From Oscillospiraceae bacterium (GTDB lineage Bacteria; Bacillota; Clostridia; Oscillospirales; Oscillospiraceae): 7,123 nucleotides of DNA. The stretch lies in NCBI GenBank assembly GCA_031280325.1, contig JAITGW010000117.1, positions 1 through 7,123 of the forward strand, given 5' to 3'. Both the position numbers and the translations under genes were made by a program. The notes below the pieces were generated by a model. The model was not told the DNA's origin. It did no database searches and worked only from the letters and a program-made list of their open reading frames with translations. Shown one piece after another: positions 1 through 5,946 of the stretch (within the stretch, counting starts at the first letter, position 1; every line of letters begins with the position of its first letter).

Positions 1-2
1 GC

Positions 3-371
3 TTCATGCGCCCGCTTGTCGAAGGCGGTTTTGTCTATGCCGCGCAGCCGCCGCTGTATAAGCTCACTCGCGGCAAGCAAACTCGCTATGTATTCGACGA
101 CGCGGAGCGCGACGTTGTCCTTGCCCAAATGCGCGGAGAGGACGGGCGCGGCAAGGTCGATATATCGCGGCACAAGGGTCTCGGCGAGATGGATCCGCAC
201 GAGCTTTGGGAGACGACGATGAATCCTGAAACGCGGATAATCAAACGCATTGAATTGAATGACGCAATCGCCGCCGACGAGATTTTCACCGTACTCATGG
301 GCGAAAAGGTCGAGCCGCGGCGGGAGTTTATCGAGCGCGAGGCGAAATACGCCGTTAATCTGGACGTGTAG
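3..371 (+). CDS. gyrB: DNA gyrase subunit B, C-terminal part (5' end outside window)
   Basis: This is the last 122 residues of the ATPase subunit of DNA gyrase, which with GyrA introduces negative supercoils using ATP. The reading frame is open from the left edge, so the ATPase, transducer and most of the TOPRIM region are missing. Visible hallmarks are the MRPLVEGG...AAQPPLYKL segment, the [21 protein letters not shown] block, and the ending [25 protein letters not shown], all typical of GyrB C-termini. ParE shares much of this architecture. The directly following gene is a GyrA with a clear GyrA box, which favours GyrB. The stop codon TAG at 369-371 is followed after 13 bp by gyrA, and the gyrA ribosome-binding site overlaps the stop, which suggests translational coupling. 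Confidence 0.96.
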   Translation, partial: FMRPLVEGGFVYAAQPPLYKLTRGKQTRYVFDDAERDVVLAQMRGEDGRGKVDISRHKGLGEMDPHELWETTMNPETRIIKRIELNDAIAADEIFTVLMGEKVEPRREFIEREAKYAVNLDV

Positions 372-384
372 GAGATAGGTAAAA

Positions 385-2961
385 ATGGCAAGACGTAAGG
401 ACGACACCACAGATCTCCGCTTTCCGGAGCAGAAGATTACCGTCGCGAATATTGAGCGCGAGATGAGCGAGTCGTTCATCGCATATGCGATGAGCGTCAT
501 TAAATCCCGCGCGCTGCCGGATGTGCGCGACGGGCTTAAACCCGTGCACCGCCGCATACTTTACACAATGTACGAGAGTAATCTCACAAGCGACAAGCCT
601 TACCGCAAGGCGGCGACCGCCGTCGGCGACGTTATGGGCCGATATCACCCGCACGGAGACGCCTCGATTTATGACGCGCTTGTGCGCCTGGCGCAGGATT
701 TTTCCATGCGCTATCAGCTTGTTGACGGGCACGGAAACTTCGGCTCGATCGACGGGGATCCCGCCGCCGCAATGCGGTATACGGAGGCGAGGCTCGCCAA
801 AATATCCGACGAGCTGCTTTCTGACATCGAAAAGGAAACCGTCGATTGGGATCCGAACTATGACGATTCGCGGCGCGAACCGCGAGTCCTGCCTAGCCGT
901 TTTCCAAACCTTCTCGTAAACGGCTCGTCAGGCATCGCCGTCGGCATGACGACAAATATCCCGCCGCACAACCTGCGAGAGGTCATCGGCGCCGTCATTT
1001 GCGTACTGCAAAATCCCGACGCCGACCTTAACGACATCATGGAGCATATCAAGGGACCCGACTTCCCGACGCGCGGCATTATCATGGGGCGCAGCGGGAT
1101 ACGAGCGGCATACGCTACCGGGCGCGGAAAGCTCCGCCTGCGCGCCCGCTGTGAGTTTGAGGAGTACGGTCAGGGACGCACCGCGATAATCGTCACGGAG
1201 CTGCCGTATCAGGTCAACAAAAAGGTTCTGCTTGAAACGATTGCGGAGCTTGTGAAAAACAAGCGGATCGAGGGCATTTCCGGTCTTCGGGACGAGACTG
1301 ACAGGGACGGAATGCGCGTCGTCATCGAGACAAAGCGCGAGGCGAACGCGCAGGTGGTTCTCAATCAGCTTTTCTCCAACACCCAGCTTCAAATCACGTT
1401 CGCAATCGTAATGCTCGCCCTTGTTGACAACCAGACACAGCCGCGAATCCTCACGCTGCGTCAGATTTTGGACGAATATATTGCGCACCAGCGCGCAGTC
1501 CTGCGGCGCAGGACGCAGTTTGACCTCAAGAAGGCGCGTGAGCGCGCGCATATATTAGAGGGGCTGCGCATCGCGGTTGACAATATTGACGAGATTATCC
1601 GCGTCATCCGCACAAGCTATGACAACGCGCGCGAAAACCTCATGGCGCGCTTCGCCCTGTCGGAAATTCAGGCGCAGGCTATCCTTGAAATGCAGCTGCG
1701 CCGCCTCCAGGGTCTTGAGCGCGAGAAAATTGAGACGGAATACGCCGAGCTGACAGCGAGAATCGCGCATTTTGAAGAACTGCTTGCAAACAGCGAAAAG
1801 CTTGACGCGCTTTTTGTAGAGGAGCTTTCCGCCCTGCGCGACAAATTCGGCGACGAGCGCCGCACGGAGCTGCAGGACGTCGAGGACGATATTGACATTG
1901 AGGATCTCATCGACGAGGAGGAGTGCGTTTACACTCTCACAAACGCGGGATACATTAAGCGCCAGCCGGCAAGCACATACCGCGCGCAAAAGCGCGGCGG
2001 GCGCGGCATCACGGCGATGACTACGCGCGAGGAGGATTATGTCGAGAACATCCTCTCGGCTTCGACTCACGACGACATTGTGTTTTTCACCGACACGGGC
2101 CGCGCTTTCCGGATGCGCGGCTACAGAATTCCGGAGGCGGGACGCACCGCCAAGGGCACAAACATTGTAAATATTCTCTCGCTCCAGCCTGGGGAGCGCA
2201 TTACCGCCATGATCAGCGCGCGCCAGACGGAGCAGAGCGCGCCGTATCTCGTGTTTGTCACAAGGCAAGGCACGGTCAAGCGCATGGAAACCTCCGCGCT
2301 GAAAAACATCCGCGCAAACGGCATCCGCGCGATAAATCTATCGGAGGACGATCAGCTTATCAGCGTACGCGGCACTGACGGAAACGAGAAAATCCTCATC
2401 GCCACGCACAACGGCATGGCAATCTGCTTTGACGAAAACGATCTGCGCCCCATGGGACGCACCGCCGGCGGCGTTCGCGGGATCCGTCTGCGCTCCGGCG
2501 ACTACTGCGTCGGCGCGGCGCGCGCGAGAGAGGGCGGCTCGCTCCTGTCAATCACGGAAAACGGCTACGGCAAGCGTACCGAAATCTCGGAATATCTGCG
2601 CGGCGGCGACGGCGAGGCACAGACCCAGAACCGAGGAGGCTACGGCAAAACGAACTATAGGATCACGGAAAAGACGGGCAAGGTCGCGGCGGTAAAGGTA
2701 GTCGATGACAACGACGATATTCTCATCATCTCAAACGACGGCACGATAATCCGCATGGACGCCGCGACGATCTCAACGTTCAGCCGTGCTACACAAGGCG
2801 TGCGCCTGATGCGAATCGGTGACGGCGCAAAAGTGATTTCCGTCGCGCGCACGGAAAAAGAGGAGCCGGAGGAGGCTTTGCCGGAAAACGAGGACGCTCC
2901 CGGCGGCGAAACTCCCGGCAGCCTTCCCGAAAGCGGCGAATCCGCCGGCGCCAAAGAATAG
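385..2961 (+). CDS. gyrA: DNA gyrase subunit A
   Basis: Complete 858-residue DNA breakage-reunion subunit of gyrase. The family is usually about 820-880 residues. The N-terminal core carries [16 protein letters not shown] (42-57), the quinolone-region motif [10 protein letters not shown] (88-97), and AAMRYTE (128-134) with catalytic Tyr132, which forms the 5'-phosphotyrosine link to cut DNA. A Leu/Glu-rich coiled-coil region lies at about 370-480. The C-terminal beta-pinwheel starts with a GyrA box, QKRGGRG (535-541), which identifies gyrase rather than topoisomerase IV and supports DNA wrapping. Residue 93, equivalent to E. coli Ser83, is alanine. The last 35 residues form an acidic, Pro/Gly-rich tail. 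The start ATG has an AGGAGA site at 370-375, nine bases upstream and overlapping the gyrB stop. The next gene follows after 12 bp. Confidence 0.98.
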   Translation: MARRKDDTTDLRFPEQKITVANIEREMSESFIAYAMSVIKSRALPDVRDGLKPVHRRILYTMYESNLTSDKPYRKAATAVGDVMGRYHPHGDASIYDALVRLAQDFSMRYQLVDGHGNFGSIDGDPAAAMRYTEARLAKISDELLSDIEKETVDWDPNYDDSRREPRVLPSRFPNLLVNGSSGIAVGMTTNIPPHNLREVIGAVICVLQNPDADLNDIMEHIKGPDFPTRGIIMGRSGIRAAYATGRGKLRLRARCEFEEYGQGRTAIIVTELPYQVNKKVLLETIAELVKNKRIEGISGLRDETDRDGMRVVIETKREANAQVVLNQLFSNTQLQITFAIVMLALVDNQTQPRILTLRQILDEYIAHQRAVLRRRTQFDLKKARERAHILEGLRIAVDNIDEIIRVIRTSYDNARENLMARFALSEIQAQAILEMQLRRLQGLEREKIETEYAELTARIAHFEELLANSEKLDALFVEELSALRDKFGDERRTELQDVEDDIDIEDLIDEEECVYTLTNAGYIKRQPASTYRAQKRGGRGITAMTTREEDYVENILSASTHDDIVFFTDTGRAFRMRGYRIPEAGRTAKGTNIVNILSLQPGERITAMISARQTEQSAPYLVFVTRQGTVKRMETSALKNIRANGIRAINLSEDDQLISVRGTDGNEKILIATHNGMAICFDENDLRPMGRTAGGVRGIRLRSGDYCVGAARAREGGSLLSITENGYGKRTEISEYLRGGDGEAQTQNRGGYGKTNYRITEKTGKVAAVKVVDDNDDILIISNDGTIIRMDAATISTFSRATQGVRLMRIGDGAKVISVARTEKEEPEEALPENEDAPGGETPGSLPESGESAGAKE

Positions 2962-2973
2962 ACACAAAGCGTT

Positions 2974-3957
2974 ATGAATATCGAACAAATTCAGCGCCTG
3001 CGCATGTACAATCTGTTTCTCACGCGCTCCTGCCCGGACATTGTCACGCTCTCGCGGGAGCTTTTGGGTCTGCACTCGTGGTTCCAGCGCAACGTGCGCT
3101 ATTCCGCGCTCATCCGCGGCGCGGACATTTCCGGCTGGAAAACGCGGCTTGTTAAGACATGGCTCTATCGCGGCACTCTGCACGGCGTCGATCCGGACGA
3201 GCTGCCGCTCCTGCTCTCGCCGCACGCGGACGCCGCGTCCTGGTACGGAGATCACTTTGGCCGGGAACTGATTGAGCGCGTCTCGGAGGATGTCGTGCGC
3301 GCGATGGAAGACGGCGTATATTCCCGCGCGGAGCTTCGCAGAATATTCGCCGATACATACGACAGCGAGACGCTTAAGCACATTTTCTCGTCCTGGGGCG
3401 GGATCTTTGTTCCTCTTGCGCGACAAGGGCGCGTCGCGTTTCGCAGTATGACGAGCCGCGATTTTGATTTGATCGCGATCGGTGATATACCCTCGCCCTC
3501 CGACGCGCTCTCACAGCTCCTTCCCCGCTATTTTGAGACTTACGGCCCTGCAACCGTGGCGGACGCCGCGTGGTTTTTTGGACTGGCTCCCGAGCTTATA
3601 AATCAGGCGTATCTATCCACCCTCCAAAGCTTCGCACTGGACGGCGGCATATATTATCACGCGCCCGCGCCGTCAAATTTGCCCGATACACCGGAGGTTG
3701 CGCTGCTCTCCGGCTTTGACCCGCTTATCGTCAGCTATGCCTGGCGCGGCGCGGTAATGCCTCCGGAATATCGATGCCGCGTCGTACTCAAGTCCGGCAT
3801 CTGTATGCCTGCTGTCGCTGTTCGCGGCCGCATCGCGGGACTTTGGAGCATTCAAAAACGCGAGCCGACTGTGGAATTTTTCGAATCTCAGCCGAAGCGT
3901 ATCCGCAGCGCGGCGCTTGAGCAGATTGCGCGTATCGTTTCCGCACCCGAGAACTGA
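2974..3957 (+). CDS. HTH_42 (AlkZ/YcaQ-like) winged-helix protein with altered catalytic motif
   Basis: 327 residues. I assign it to the winged-helix HTH_42 family (Pfam PF06224, formerly DUF1006), which includes the DNA glycosylases AlkZ and YcaQ/AlkX. Supporting motifs seen in order are LLGLHSWF (30-37), VKTWLYRGTLH (60-70), RYFETYGPATVAD (185-197), LLSGFDPL (244-251), and a C-terminal MPAVAVRGRIAGLW strand pair. Characterised members unhook interstrand crosslinks with a QxQ (AlkZ) or QxD (YcaQ) motif at residues of about 37-45. The matching place here reads His34-Ser35-Trp36, so that chemistry is probably lost or changed. The protein may instead be a noncatalytic DNA-binding member. The start ATG has no clear Shine-Dalgarno site and lies 12 bp after gyrA, so translation may depend on coupling. 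Family assignment is fairly sure; function is not. Confidence 0.82.
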   Translation: MNIEQIQRLRMYNLFLTRSCPDIVTLSRELLGLHSWFQRNVRYSALIRGADISGWKTRLVKTWLYRGTLHGVDPDELPLLLSPHADAASWYGDHFGRELIERVSEDVVRAMEDGVYSRAELRRIFADTYDSETLKHIFSSWGGIFVPLARQGRVAFRSMTSRDFDLIAIGDIPSPSDALSQLLPRYFETYGPATVADAAWFFGLAPELINQAYLSTLQSFALDGGIYYHAPAPSNLPDTPEVALLSGFDPLIVSYAWRGAVMPPEYRCRVVLKSGICMPAVAVRGRIAGLWSIQKREPTVEFFESQPKRIRSAALEQIARIVSAPEN

Positions 3958-3962
3958 CATCC

Positions 3963-3968
3963 GGAGGG
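3963..3968 (+). promoter_or_regulatory. Ribosome-binding site fixing the rnhA TTG start
   Basis: GGAGGG sits eight bases before TTG at 3977. It places the rnhA start there rather than at the in-frame ATG at 3917, which would overlap the preceding gene by 41 bp and add 20 residues unlike RNase HI. GGAG here can pair with CTCC at 3973-3976, just before the start codon. That short stem could partly mask the site. Confidence 0.8.
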
Positions 3969-3976
3969 GATTCTCC

Positions 3977-4426
3977 TTGAAAAGTATTGATATTTACACC
4001 GACGGGGCGTGTTCCGGCAATCCCGGGCCGGGCGGCTGGGGCGCCGTACTTCTGTACGGCGCTCACAAGCGCGAGATAAGCGGCGGCGACCGCCATACGA
4101 CAAACAACCGCATGGAGCTTCTCGGCGTGATCGAAGCTCTGCGCGCGCTGACAGAACCGTGCCGCGTGACGCTTTACACCGACTCAAAATACGTCGCCGA
4201 CGCGATAAACAAGCGCTGGCTCGACTCGTGGGTGAAAAAAGACTTCAAGCGTCCGGCGGCGCAAGGCGGCGATGTGAAAAATCCTGAGCTTTGGCGTTCG
4301 CTTCTGCCGCTTTTAGATACGCACAGCGTCAGCTTCGTCTGGGTCAAGGGTCACGCCGACAACGAGTATAACAACCGCTGTGACGAGCTTGCGCGCGGCG
4401 CGATAGACGCGATGCGCGGCAAATAA
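3977..4426 (+). CDS. rnhA: Ribonuclease HI
   Basis: 149 residues, close to the 155 of E. coli RNase HI. The enzyme cuts the RNA strand of RNA-DNA hybrids, removing R-loops and primers in the cytoplasm using two Mg ions. Counted from the TTG start, the carboxylates expected in the active site are all present: Asp9 in YTDGACSGNPGPGGWG, Glu47 in NNRMELLG, Asp69 in YTDSKYV, and Asp136 in NNRCDELAR. The catalytic histidine is His126 in WVKGHAD. The handle region (KRWLDSWVKKDFKR, 79-92) is basic, as in the E. coli-type enzyme that holds hybrids without a separate hybrid-binding domain. The start is TTG with a strong SD site. It follows the winged-helix gene by 19 bp and is the last gene of the gyrase operon, ending before a terminator. 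Confidence 0.96.
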   Translation: MKSIDIYTDGACSGNPGPGGWGAVLLYGAHKREISGGDRHTTNNRMELLGVIEALRALTEPCRVTLYTDSKYVADAINKRWLDSWVKKDFKRPAAQGGDVKNPELWRSLLPLLDTHSVSFVWVKGHADNEYNNRCDELARGAIDAMRGK

Positions 4427-4444
4427 CTCCTCCGGGAAAAAATG

Positions 4445-4478
4445 ACGTCGTGAACCTGTAACAGGTTCGCGGCGTTTT
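4445..4478 (+). terminator. Intrinsic terminator of the gyrB-gyrA-rnhA operon
   Basis: A 14-bp stem (4445-4458 with 4462-4475) closes a three-base TAA loop. Two positions are U-G wobbles, and the top seven pairs (GAACCTG with CAGGTTC) are perfect. A T-run at 4475-4478 follows, and A-rich sequence precedes the stem. It lies 18 bp after the rnhA stop and separates the operon from the microprotein gene. Confidence 0.85.
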
Positions 4479-4500
4479 CATAAGATACACTGTACCCATG

Positions 4501-4527
4501 ATGACGGGGAATTCCCAAACATATAAT
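4501..4527 (+). promoter_or_regulatory. Predicted promoter of the microprotein gene
   Basis: A perfect TATAAT is at 4522-4527, giving a leader of about 17 bases with the SD site at its end. The best -35 match, ATGACG at 4501-4506, fits TTGACA at four of six bases but with a short 15-bp spacer. A perfect 10-bp palindrome, GGGAATTCCC (4507-4516), fills most of that spacer and could bind a regulator. The extended box CATATAAT also resembles the -10 of sporulation mother-cell sigma factors (E and K), but no fitting -35 was seen. A housekeeping promoter remains the simpler reading. Confidence 0.55.
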
Positions 4528-4537
4528 CAATCTATCC

Positions 4538-4542
4538 GGAGG
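4538..4542 (+). promoter_or_regulatory. Shine-Dalgarno site of the microprotein gene
   Basis: GGAGG lies eight bases before ATG at 4551, the optimal spacing. It is the main support for reading a 41-codon gene here rather than the longer frame from 4498, which it does not serve. Confidence 0.85.
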
Positions 4543-4550
4543 AAAAACAA

Positions 4551-4673
4551 ATGTGTGACAACAATTTCTTTGGCGGCAGTAAATGCACGTGGATCATCAT
4601 CATTCTGGTCATCCTGTTCTGCTGCTGCGGCGGCTTCGGCGGCGTCGGCAGCAACGACAACGGCTGCTGCTGA
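4551..4673 (+). CDS. Cys/Gly-rich single-pass membrane microprotein, 40 residues
   Basis: A 40-residue protein not assigned to a named family. It has three parts: a polar head, MCDNNFFGGSKC (1-12); a hydrophobic core, WIIIILVILF (14-23), running straight into CCC (24-26); and a Gly-rich tail, GGFGGVGSNDNGCC (27-40). It holds seven cysteines and eight glycines. The core is short for a membrane span, but with the flanking cysteines it could cross or anchor in a membrane. The Cys triplet at its edge and the terminal Cys pair could carry lipid, bind metal or form disulfides. Coding evidence is the ideal SD site, a TATAAT box, strong compositional structure and terminators on both sides. It loosely recalls small Gly-rich membrane proteins of Bacillota such as the YjcZ type, but I see no firm homology. 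Its role is unknown. Confidence 0.82.
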   Translation: MCDNNFFGGSKCTWIIIILVILFCCCGGFGGVGSNDNGCC

Positions 4674-4688
4674 GCATTTTGCGTCGTA

Positions 4689-4723
4689 AAACGCGCCCGG
4701 CTGATTCACGGCCGGGCGCGTTT
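4689..4723. terminator. Bidirectional terminator between convergent genes
   Basis: A perfect 13-bp GC-rich stem (4689-4701 with 4711-4723) closes a nine-base loop. On the plus strand it ends in TTT followed by GTCTTTT; on the minus strand it runs into TTTTACG. It lies 15 bp after the microprotein stop and 33 bp past the end of the minus-strand SLH gene, so it can end both transcripts. Confidence 0.9.
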
Positions 4724-4756
4724 GTCTTTTCTGTCAGAGTGCCAACACTCTCCGGT

Positions 4757-5533
4757 TCAGCCGTATGCCACGGGCAAACCAGCCGGCTCCGGCAGCGGTT
4801 CGTCGGCGAAAAACTCCGCATCCGCGCCGCCTTCCGCCGCGTCATAATCCTCCGAAAGCGGAGCGGCGGTTTCAAGCGCTTCCAAAAACAGGCTGATAAC
4901 CTTTGCGGCCTCAGCTCGCGTCATTGAGACATTTGGGTTAAAGCGCTCATACGAGTCGCCCGCGAATATTCCGGCGGAGGTGAATTTATAAATCGCTCCA
5001 GCCGCCCGGAGATCAAAACCCGACTCGTCGGCGTATGTAAAGACCGCCTGCTCCGCTATCAGCTCCAAGCCCAAATAGCCGCGCAGGAACCTGTCGAGAA
5101 TAATCGCCGCCGCCTGACGCGACACCGGGCGGTCCGGCTTGAACGTCCCGTCCTCATAGCCGCCGGTGATTCCCGTTTCGCTGCCCCATGCGACATACGG
5201 CGCAAGATAAGATGTCACCGGAATGTCATAATACGTGCGCGCCTTCGGCACGCCTGTGTCAATTCCCGCGATGCGTCCGATTATCGTAACGAATTGTCCG
5301 CGTGTGATAAACTGTCCGGGGTTGAATCTTCCAAAATTATCTCCGCTGATTATACCGGAATCAGCCGCCTCGCTGACAAATTCATAGTACCAGCTGTTCT
5401 TCGGAACATCCGGAAAAGTCACCGCCGGTCTCGCCTCCGCACCCTCCGCAATGGCATACACCGCACCGGCCGTCAAAACTACCGCAAGAATCGCCGCCGC
5501 GGCGATAAGCCGCGTGTACATAGACTTCTTCAT
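4757..5533 (-). CDS. Secreted protein with three S-layer homology (SLH) domains
   Basis: 258 residues, probably a cell-wall-bound surface protein. The N-terminus is a typical signal peptide: MKKSMYTR, a hydrophobic stretch of about residues 9-25, and a likely signal peptidase cut after Val-Tyr-Ala27. Three SLH domains follow, at about 40-92 (FPDV...WYYEFV...FNP..FITRGQF), 101-150 (YYDI...YLAPYVAWGSETGITGGYEDGTFKP...VSRQAA) and 165-220 (FTYADE...FNPNVSMTRAEAAKVISLF). In known SLH proteins such a triplet binds pyruvylated secondary cell-wall polymer. Only the third repeat keeps the TRAE motif exactly; the others read TRGQ and SRQA. The last 38 residues are acidic and low in complexity. No other domain is present. 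An AGGAGG site (5539-5544) lies five bases before ATG. The gene is transcribed alone from the promoter upstream. Confidence 0.93.
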   Translation of the reverse strand: MKKSMYTRLIAAAAILAVVLTAGAVYAIAEGAEARPAVTFPDVPKNSWYYEFVSEAADSGIISGDNFGRFNPGQFITRGQFVTIIGRIAGIDTGVPKARTYYDIPVTSYLAPYVAWGSETGITGGYEDGTFKPDRPVSRQAAAIILDRFLRGYLGLELIAEQAVFTYADESGFDLRAAGAIYKFTSAGIFAGDSYERFNPNVSMTRAEAAKVISLFLEALETAAPLSEDYDAAEGGADAEFFADEPLPEPAGLPVAYG

Positions 5534-5555
5534 GATAGCCTCCTATTACAATACA

Positions 5556-5582
5556 TGTAACCCATGGGTAACAATTTGTAAC
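5556..5582 (-). promoter_or_regulatory. Operator-like cluster: three phased GTAAC repeats and a near-palindrome
   Basis: GTAAC (plus-strand reading) occurs at 5557, 5568 and 5578, spaced 11 and 10 bp, so all three face the same side of the helix. On the minus strand they read GTTAC, in the contexts TTACA, TTACC and TTACA. The first two frame an 18-bp near-palindrome (5556-5573) with a perfect 10-bp core, ACCCATGGGT. The cluster lies just downstream of the predicted -10, around the expected transcription start and in the SLH leader, a usual place for a repressor. Response regulators of the OmpR/PhoB class bind direct repeats with this periodicity, but the regulator here is unknown. Confidence 0.5.
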
Positions 5583-5583
5583 T

Positions 5584-5628
5584 ATTATACACCATTTTGA
5601 CATTATTGCAATAGGTTTTTTGTTTTTT
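5584..5628 (-). promoter_or_regulatory. Promoter of the SLH-protein gene with A-tract upstream element
   Basis: On the minus strand a perfect TATAAT (5584-5589) follows TTGCAA (5606-5611, four of six matches to TTGACA) with a 16-bp spacer. Immediately upstream, A6-C-A6 (5616-5628) occupies the place of an UP element, which can raise promoter strength by contacting the alpha subunit of RNA polymerase. The leader from the predicted start to the ATG is about 45 bases. Confidence 0.7.
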
Positions 5629-5640
5629 GTTAATATTAAC
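5629..5640. repeat. Perfect 12-bp palindrome GTTAATATTAAC
   Basis: A fully symmetric AT-rich 12-mer lies directly upstream of the A-tract of the SLH promoter, about 17 bp before its -35. It could be a dimeric regulator site. No known motif was assigned. Confidence 0.45.
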
Positions 5641-5794
5641 GGCTGATTACAAAAACAAGCTCTGTTTTTTGCCGTGGGCGCAAGTGCTTGCGGGCATATT
5701 TTTTGTTTTTTATCTGTGCGCAGCATACTTTTTGCTTTCTATCGCCGCGCCGGACGCATCGACTATCTCTCCCCGGGAGCTTGCGTCGAGCTTA

Positions 5795-5823
5795 TTTGCG
5801 GGCTCCGCAAGCGGAGCGGCAAA
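5795..5823. other. Hairpin-forming inverted repeat in the noncoding segment
   Basis: An inner stem GCTCCGC/GCGGAGC (5802-5808 with 5811-5817) is stacked, across a small internal loop, on TTTGC/GCAAA (5795-5799 with 5819-5823). No T-run follows on either strand, so it is not a typical terminator. It may be part of a structured RNA or of a mobile element. Confidence 0.45.
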
Positions 5824-5908
5824 GACCGGGAAACAACGGCGCAGATCAAAAAATCACCGCAGCTCCGCAGCAGCTGTCAAAAATAACAAGCGGCGCGGGA
5901 ATAGGGCA

Positions 5909-5946
5909 CGGAGGGGGAGCACGGTCAATACCGTGTCCCCCCTCCG
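5909..5946 (-). terminator. Long hairpin downstream of the oxidoreductase gene, possible 3' end
   Basis: A 17-pair stem (5909-5925 with 5930-5946) closes a CAAT loop. On either strand it contains one mismatch and one G-U wobble. It starts 47 bp after the oxidoreductase stop codon on the minus strand, where a terminator is expected. It lacks the usual U-run on that strand (the next bases read TGCCCTATT), so it may be an atypical terminator or an mRNA-stabilising 3' hairpin rather than a classical intrinsic terminator. Confidence 0.45.

Noticed and set aside
928..1551. Antisense open frame of 207 codons inside gyrA
   Set aside because: It lies wholly opposite conserved gyrA codons, has no SD site or family motif, and is the kind of frame GC-rich coding DNA produces on the other strand.
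1555..2268. Antisense open frame of 237 codons inside gyrA
   Set aside because: It is a shadow of gyrA: Arg/Leu/Ala-rich, with no recognisable domain and no promoter or SD site.
2773..3426. Antisense frame spanning the gyrA end and the HTH_42 gene start
   Set aside because: It crosses two convincing plus-strand genes, shows no family resemblance and has no initiation signals.
3917..3976. ATG-started N-terminal extension of RNase HI
   Set aside because: It would overlap the previous gene by 41 bp, lacks an SD site, and adds residues unlike RNase HI. The TTG at 3977 with GGAGGG fits the family start.
4498..4689. 63-codon plus-strand frame overlapping the microprotein
   Set aside because: The GGAGG site serves the ATG at 4551 in a different frame. 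The long Ala/Thr run in this frame is a frameshifted reading of the microprotein's Cys/Gly codons, and no SD site precedes 4498.
5557..5582. Short GTAAC repeats as a CRISPR-like array
   Set aside because: The repeats are only five bases with 5-6 bp gaps, far below CRISPR repeat and spacer sizes, and no cas gene is present.
5597..5602. Perfect plus-strand TTGACA as a promoter
   Set aside because: No -10-like hexamer lies 16-19 bp downstream, where the sequence is a T-tract, and no gene follows on that strand.
5382..5726. 114-codon minus-strand frame upstream of and overlapping the SLH gene start
   Set aside because: No SD site precedes its ATG, it spans the SLH promoter and reads out of frame through the signal peptide region.
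5875..5880. Perfect minus-strand TTGACA as a promoter for a small RNA
   Set aside because: The hexamers at 17-18 bp spacing (GTGATT, TGATTT) match TATAAT poorly, so no promoter can be supported.
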